Origin: Plenodomus lindquistii
Lineage: Eukaryota > Ascomycota > Dothideomycetes > Pleosporales > Leptosphaeriaceae
Assembly: GCA_025504975.1 (NCBI GenBank)
Contig: JANUWI010000001.1
Span: 2,294,001-2,358,000 of the forward strand
DNA length: 64,000 nt
Direction: 5' to 3'
This document shows positions 63,101 through 64,000 of this stretch, piece by piece. The notes beneath the pieces were generated by a model. The model searched no databases. It was not told the origin of the DNA and was given only the letters and a program-made list of their open reading frames with translations. The position numbers and the translations under genes were made by a program. Each line of letters starts with the position of its first letter. Position 1 is the first letter of the stretch.

Positions 63101-64000
63101 GCTCATTGACCTCTTCTTTGTACTTGATCTGCGCTTCGTAAAGAGAATCGCGCACGCTGTTAGCCTCGTCCTCTTTCTCGGCTAGCTGGTGGTCGAACCC
63201 CTCGAGTTCCTCGTTGGCACTGTCAAGCTTGGTTTCTAGATCTTTTCCTCGGCTGAGCTGTTCGGCGAGCTGCTTCTTTAGGGCTTCAATCTCGCCATGT
63301 GCACTTCGTAATTTAGTCTCCTGCTGCTCGGTCACAGTCACCTGAGTCTTGGCCTCCGCAAGAGCGCTTGCTTCGGCCGCCGAATCGCTAGCTTCCTGCT
63401 GCATTTTGCCGAGTGCAGTCTTAAGCTCTGCCTTTTCGCTCTCAAGCTCCGACTTCCGCTCGTTCGCTCGGGCCAGCCCATCTTCGAGTTTCTGCGCTTT
63501 TGCTTCAGCTGCTACGCAAACCTGATTCCTCTCGTTATACTTTTCGAGAAGGGACTCATGGTCGGCCCCAACCTTCGCCAAAGACGCCTCGACAGACCCC
63601 CGCTTGTCAGCCTCCTCTTTCAACAATGCTTTGACATCTGCCGCGGCTTTCTGAGCCTCGGTGAGCTTGCCCGTGAGCTCTTCTTCTCGCTCGCTCGGTG
63701 TACGGAAGTTCTGGAGTTCATTCTCTAATGATTTTCCCCGCACTTCCAGATCCTTCTTGCTCTTTTTTGTTTCTGCAAGATCCTTGAGGAGCCGTTCCTT
63801 CTCGAAATTGAGGGTGTTAATCCGCTGAGTACTTTCGTTCATTTGCGTCGTGCTCTTGCTCATTGTCTCCGTCGCGGCAAGGAGGTTATCATGATGCTTC
63901 TTTGCGAGAGCCTCCGCTTCGTCCGCCTCTTTTTGTAATTTCTCCAAAGCGGACTCATGTTGTTGCTTAAGCGATGCTGCGGATTCCGTCAACTTCTTGC
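60180..64000 (-). CDS. Large coiled-coil protein with zinc-finger-like repeats, 5' end outside window
   Basis: Open from the stop at 60180 to the window edge (1270 residues visible), so the N-terminus is missing. The visible first half (about 500 residues) is a continuous coiled coil rich in Lys/Glu/Ala (KDLEVRGKSLENELQNF, ALQDEKAKREEAEKSR). A Thr/Pro-rich disordered linker follows. Then come two related zinc modules: TTCRSCSQHFF with FHEHIKACLSQYHTCQTAGC, and ICHYCGLKNYY with FQDHIKTCKLVSRKCENEGC; each also has a CxxVM-type continuation and H..C pair (KSHQKTCAEE), so four Cys and two His ligands are plausible per module. The C-terminal 300 residues are Ser/Pro/Thr/Ala-rich, ending in a Lys/Gly tail (KGWSEKKGKGKGKKK). 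Possibly a scaffold or septal/cytoskeletal protein; function unknown. Confidence 0.8.
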   Translation of the reverse strand, partial: KKLTESAASLKQQHESALEKLQKEADEAEALAKKHHDNLLAATETMSKSTTQMNESTQRINTLNFEKERLLKDLAETKKSKKDLEVRGKSLENELQNFRTPSEREEELTGKLTEAQKAAADVKALLKEEADKRGSVEASLAKVGADHESLLEKYNERNQVCVAAEAKAQKLEDGLARANERKSELESEKAELKTALGKMQQEASDSAAEASALAEAKTQVTVTEQQETKLRSAHGEIEALKKQLAEQLSRGKDLETKLDSANEELEGFDHQLAEKEDEANSVRDSLYEAQIKYKEEVNELRDALQDEKAKREEAEKSRSSNIFAEAKNKEVIKDLENARSELQSSLIREEQLKKSLSAAEQTAAALKEAEAKLDSSMEREAQLRATAKAHSETSDAREKALKEEMATREQDYKKQSKDSSAMWQNLKQETADEYNKKLDRRDKEVAAQKQKIADLQAQLAKARTSEELAKTALQQQPKTVARTAPISSTPVQAQPSSEVVAGATTTALNTGKRDWSEDDKNWDATTTIEEFETKTDGLKPSDQEHPATASPLPVSPAKTDPQPTYKDKKPADMGPIETGHQSPLVSPAPTPSFGEAPQATVPSPNRGSPAPGATPTNGPSNPNEWERPAPLDDMTDYTTCRSCSQHFFTPSAAQSTESDRYRDEFHEHIKACLSQYHTCQTAGCRKVMKKEWFNNVHNMKCMQDMAAKSIAKRASKSDLARARDKSGFKSERPGRSSFGPVSPSPVTTPRQSWPTPVTTPVPMLTYATPVPTLSQATPAPGPSPAPTSPASQVPFNPNEWLRGQLPKNLALFKICHYCGLKNYYPKNAAEDYHHDSFRRQFQDHIKTCKLVSRKCENEGCGKVMSPDEFYKSHQKTCAEETREKGLQVYEPHTKRDEKAAREAEQMRKQDESRKHTAKTAGLSHLAGNGAPVTAALPASAKSESEKERDTTLTDVSNSTAVPSQGRINTPLAEMFNFHPTPEGAAIPWAPMERIAFFNPGASPFTPNAPFRTSNTPSQPEAMQPTQTGSTPPSFMNIPVLPSRSVPSSAPATPVVPKISRASRVPVPHVPSTVPVTPVVTPAVSAVAGQPATVSAQPPPLKKTPTKEINSKPAGGMEGMAASKYATDAAKDSGSEKPKSGSSKEPAAKPAPVTTTAGGTPKKNASAIAPTPGLSTSAVPIAAAATPGSTAAATAVSGEKEASKSADAPSGMPSTGNVVTPATQTTTNKAPVSYLGMGRSKYASTPTAPVSNESKPESKGWSEKKGKGKGKKK

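Overview
The window looks like nuclear DNA of a filamentous ascomycete (Pezizomycotina; by gene content I would guess Dothideomycetes, probably Pleosporales, but no marker gene proves this). The reasons are short GT...AG introns of 45-95 bp in many genes, monocistronic genes on both strands, several heterokaryon-incompatibility (HET) genes, a WSC-domain glyoxal oxidase, a TRI12-type MFS pump and a secreted dipeptidyl peptidase IV. I see no rRNA, tRNA, CRISPR, intact transposon or telomeric repeat.

Left part (1-17 kb): a SulP sulfate permease; a pair of diverged small repeated ORFs; a three-exon coiled-coil protein; then a metabolic stretch with a DAO-family FAD oxidoreductase, a secreted three-WSC glyoxal oxidase, a D-2-hydroxyacid dehydrogenase of glyoxylate/hydroxypyruvate reductase type and a TRI12-family MFS transporter. 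The oxidase would make glyoxylate and H2O2 outside the cell and the dehydrogenase could reduce glyoxylate inside, so a shared C2-acid theme is possible but is inference.

Middle (19-28 kb): a RING-finger protein followed by a run of small plus-strand genes of unknown function (179, 57, 83, 156 and 83 aa) and a 281-aa multi-pass membrane protein. The 179-aa and 57-aa proteins share a related C-terminal segment, which suggests a local, apparently unnamed family.

Right-middle (28-54 kb): three HET-domain genes that look intact plus one carrying two compensating frameshifts. Interspersed are a CUE-domain (Cue5-like) ubiquitin-binding protein, a five-exon membrane protein, and a compact set of SDR dehydrogenase, flavin-containing monooxygenase and Dal5-type MFS transporter that could form a small catabolic or detoxification module. 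A gene-poor stretch at 38.2-42.6 kb holds a G-rich minisatellite with a canonical G-quadruplex motif.

Right end (55-64 kb): dipeptidyl peptidase IV and a very large coiled-coil protein with zinc-finger-like modules, whose N-terminus lies beyond the window. Exon coordinates were worked out by hand from splice consensus and reading frame; no homology search was run, so all family names rest on recognised motifs.
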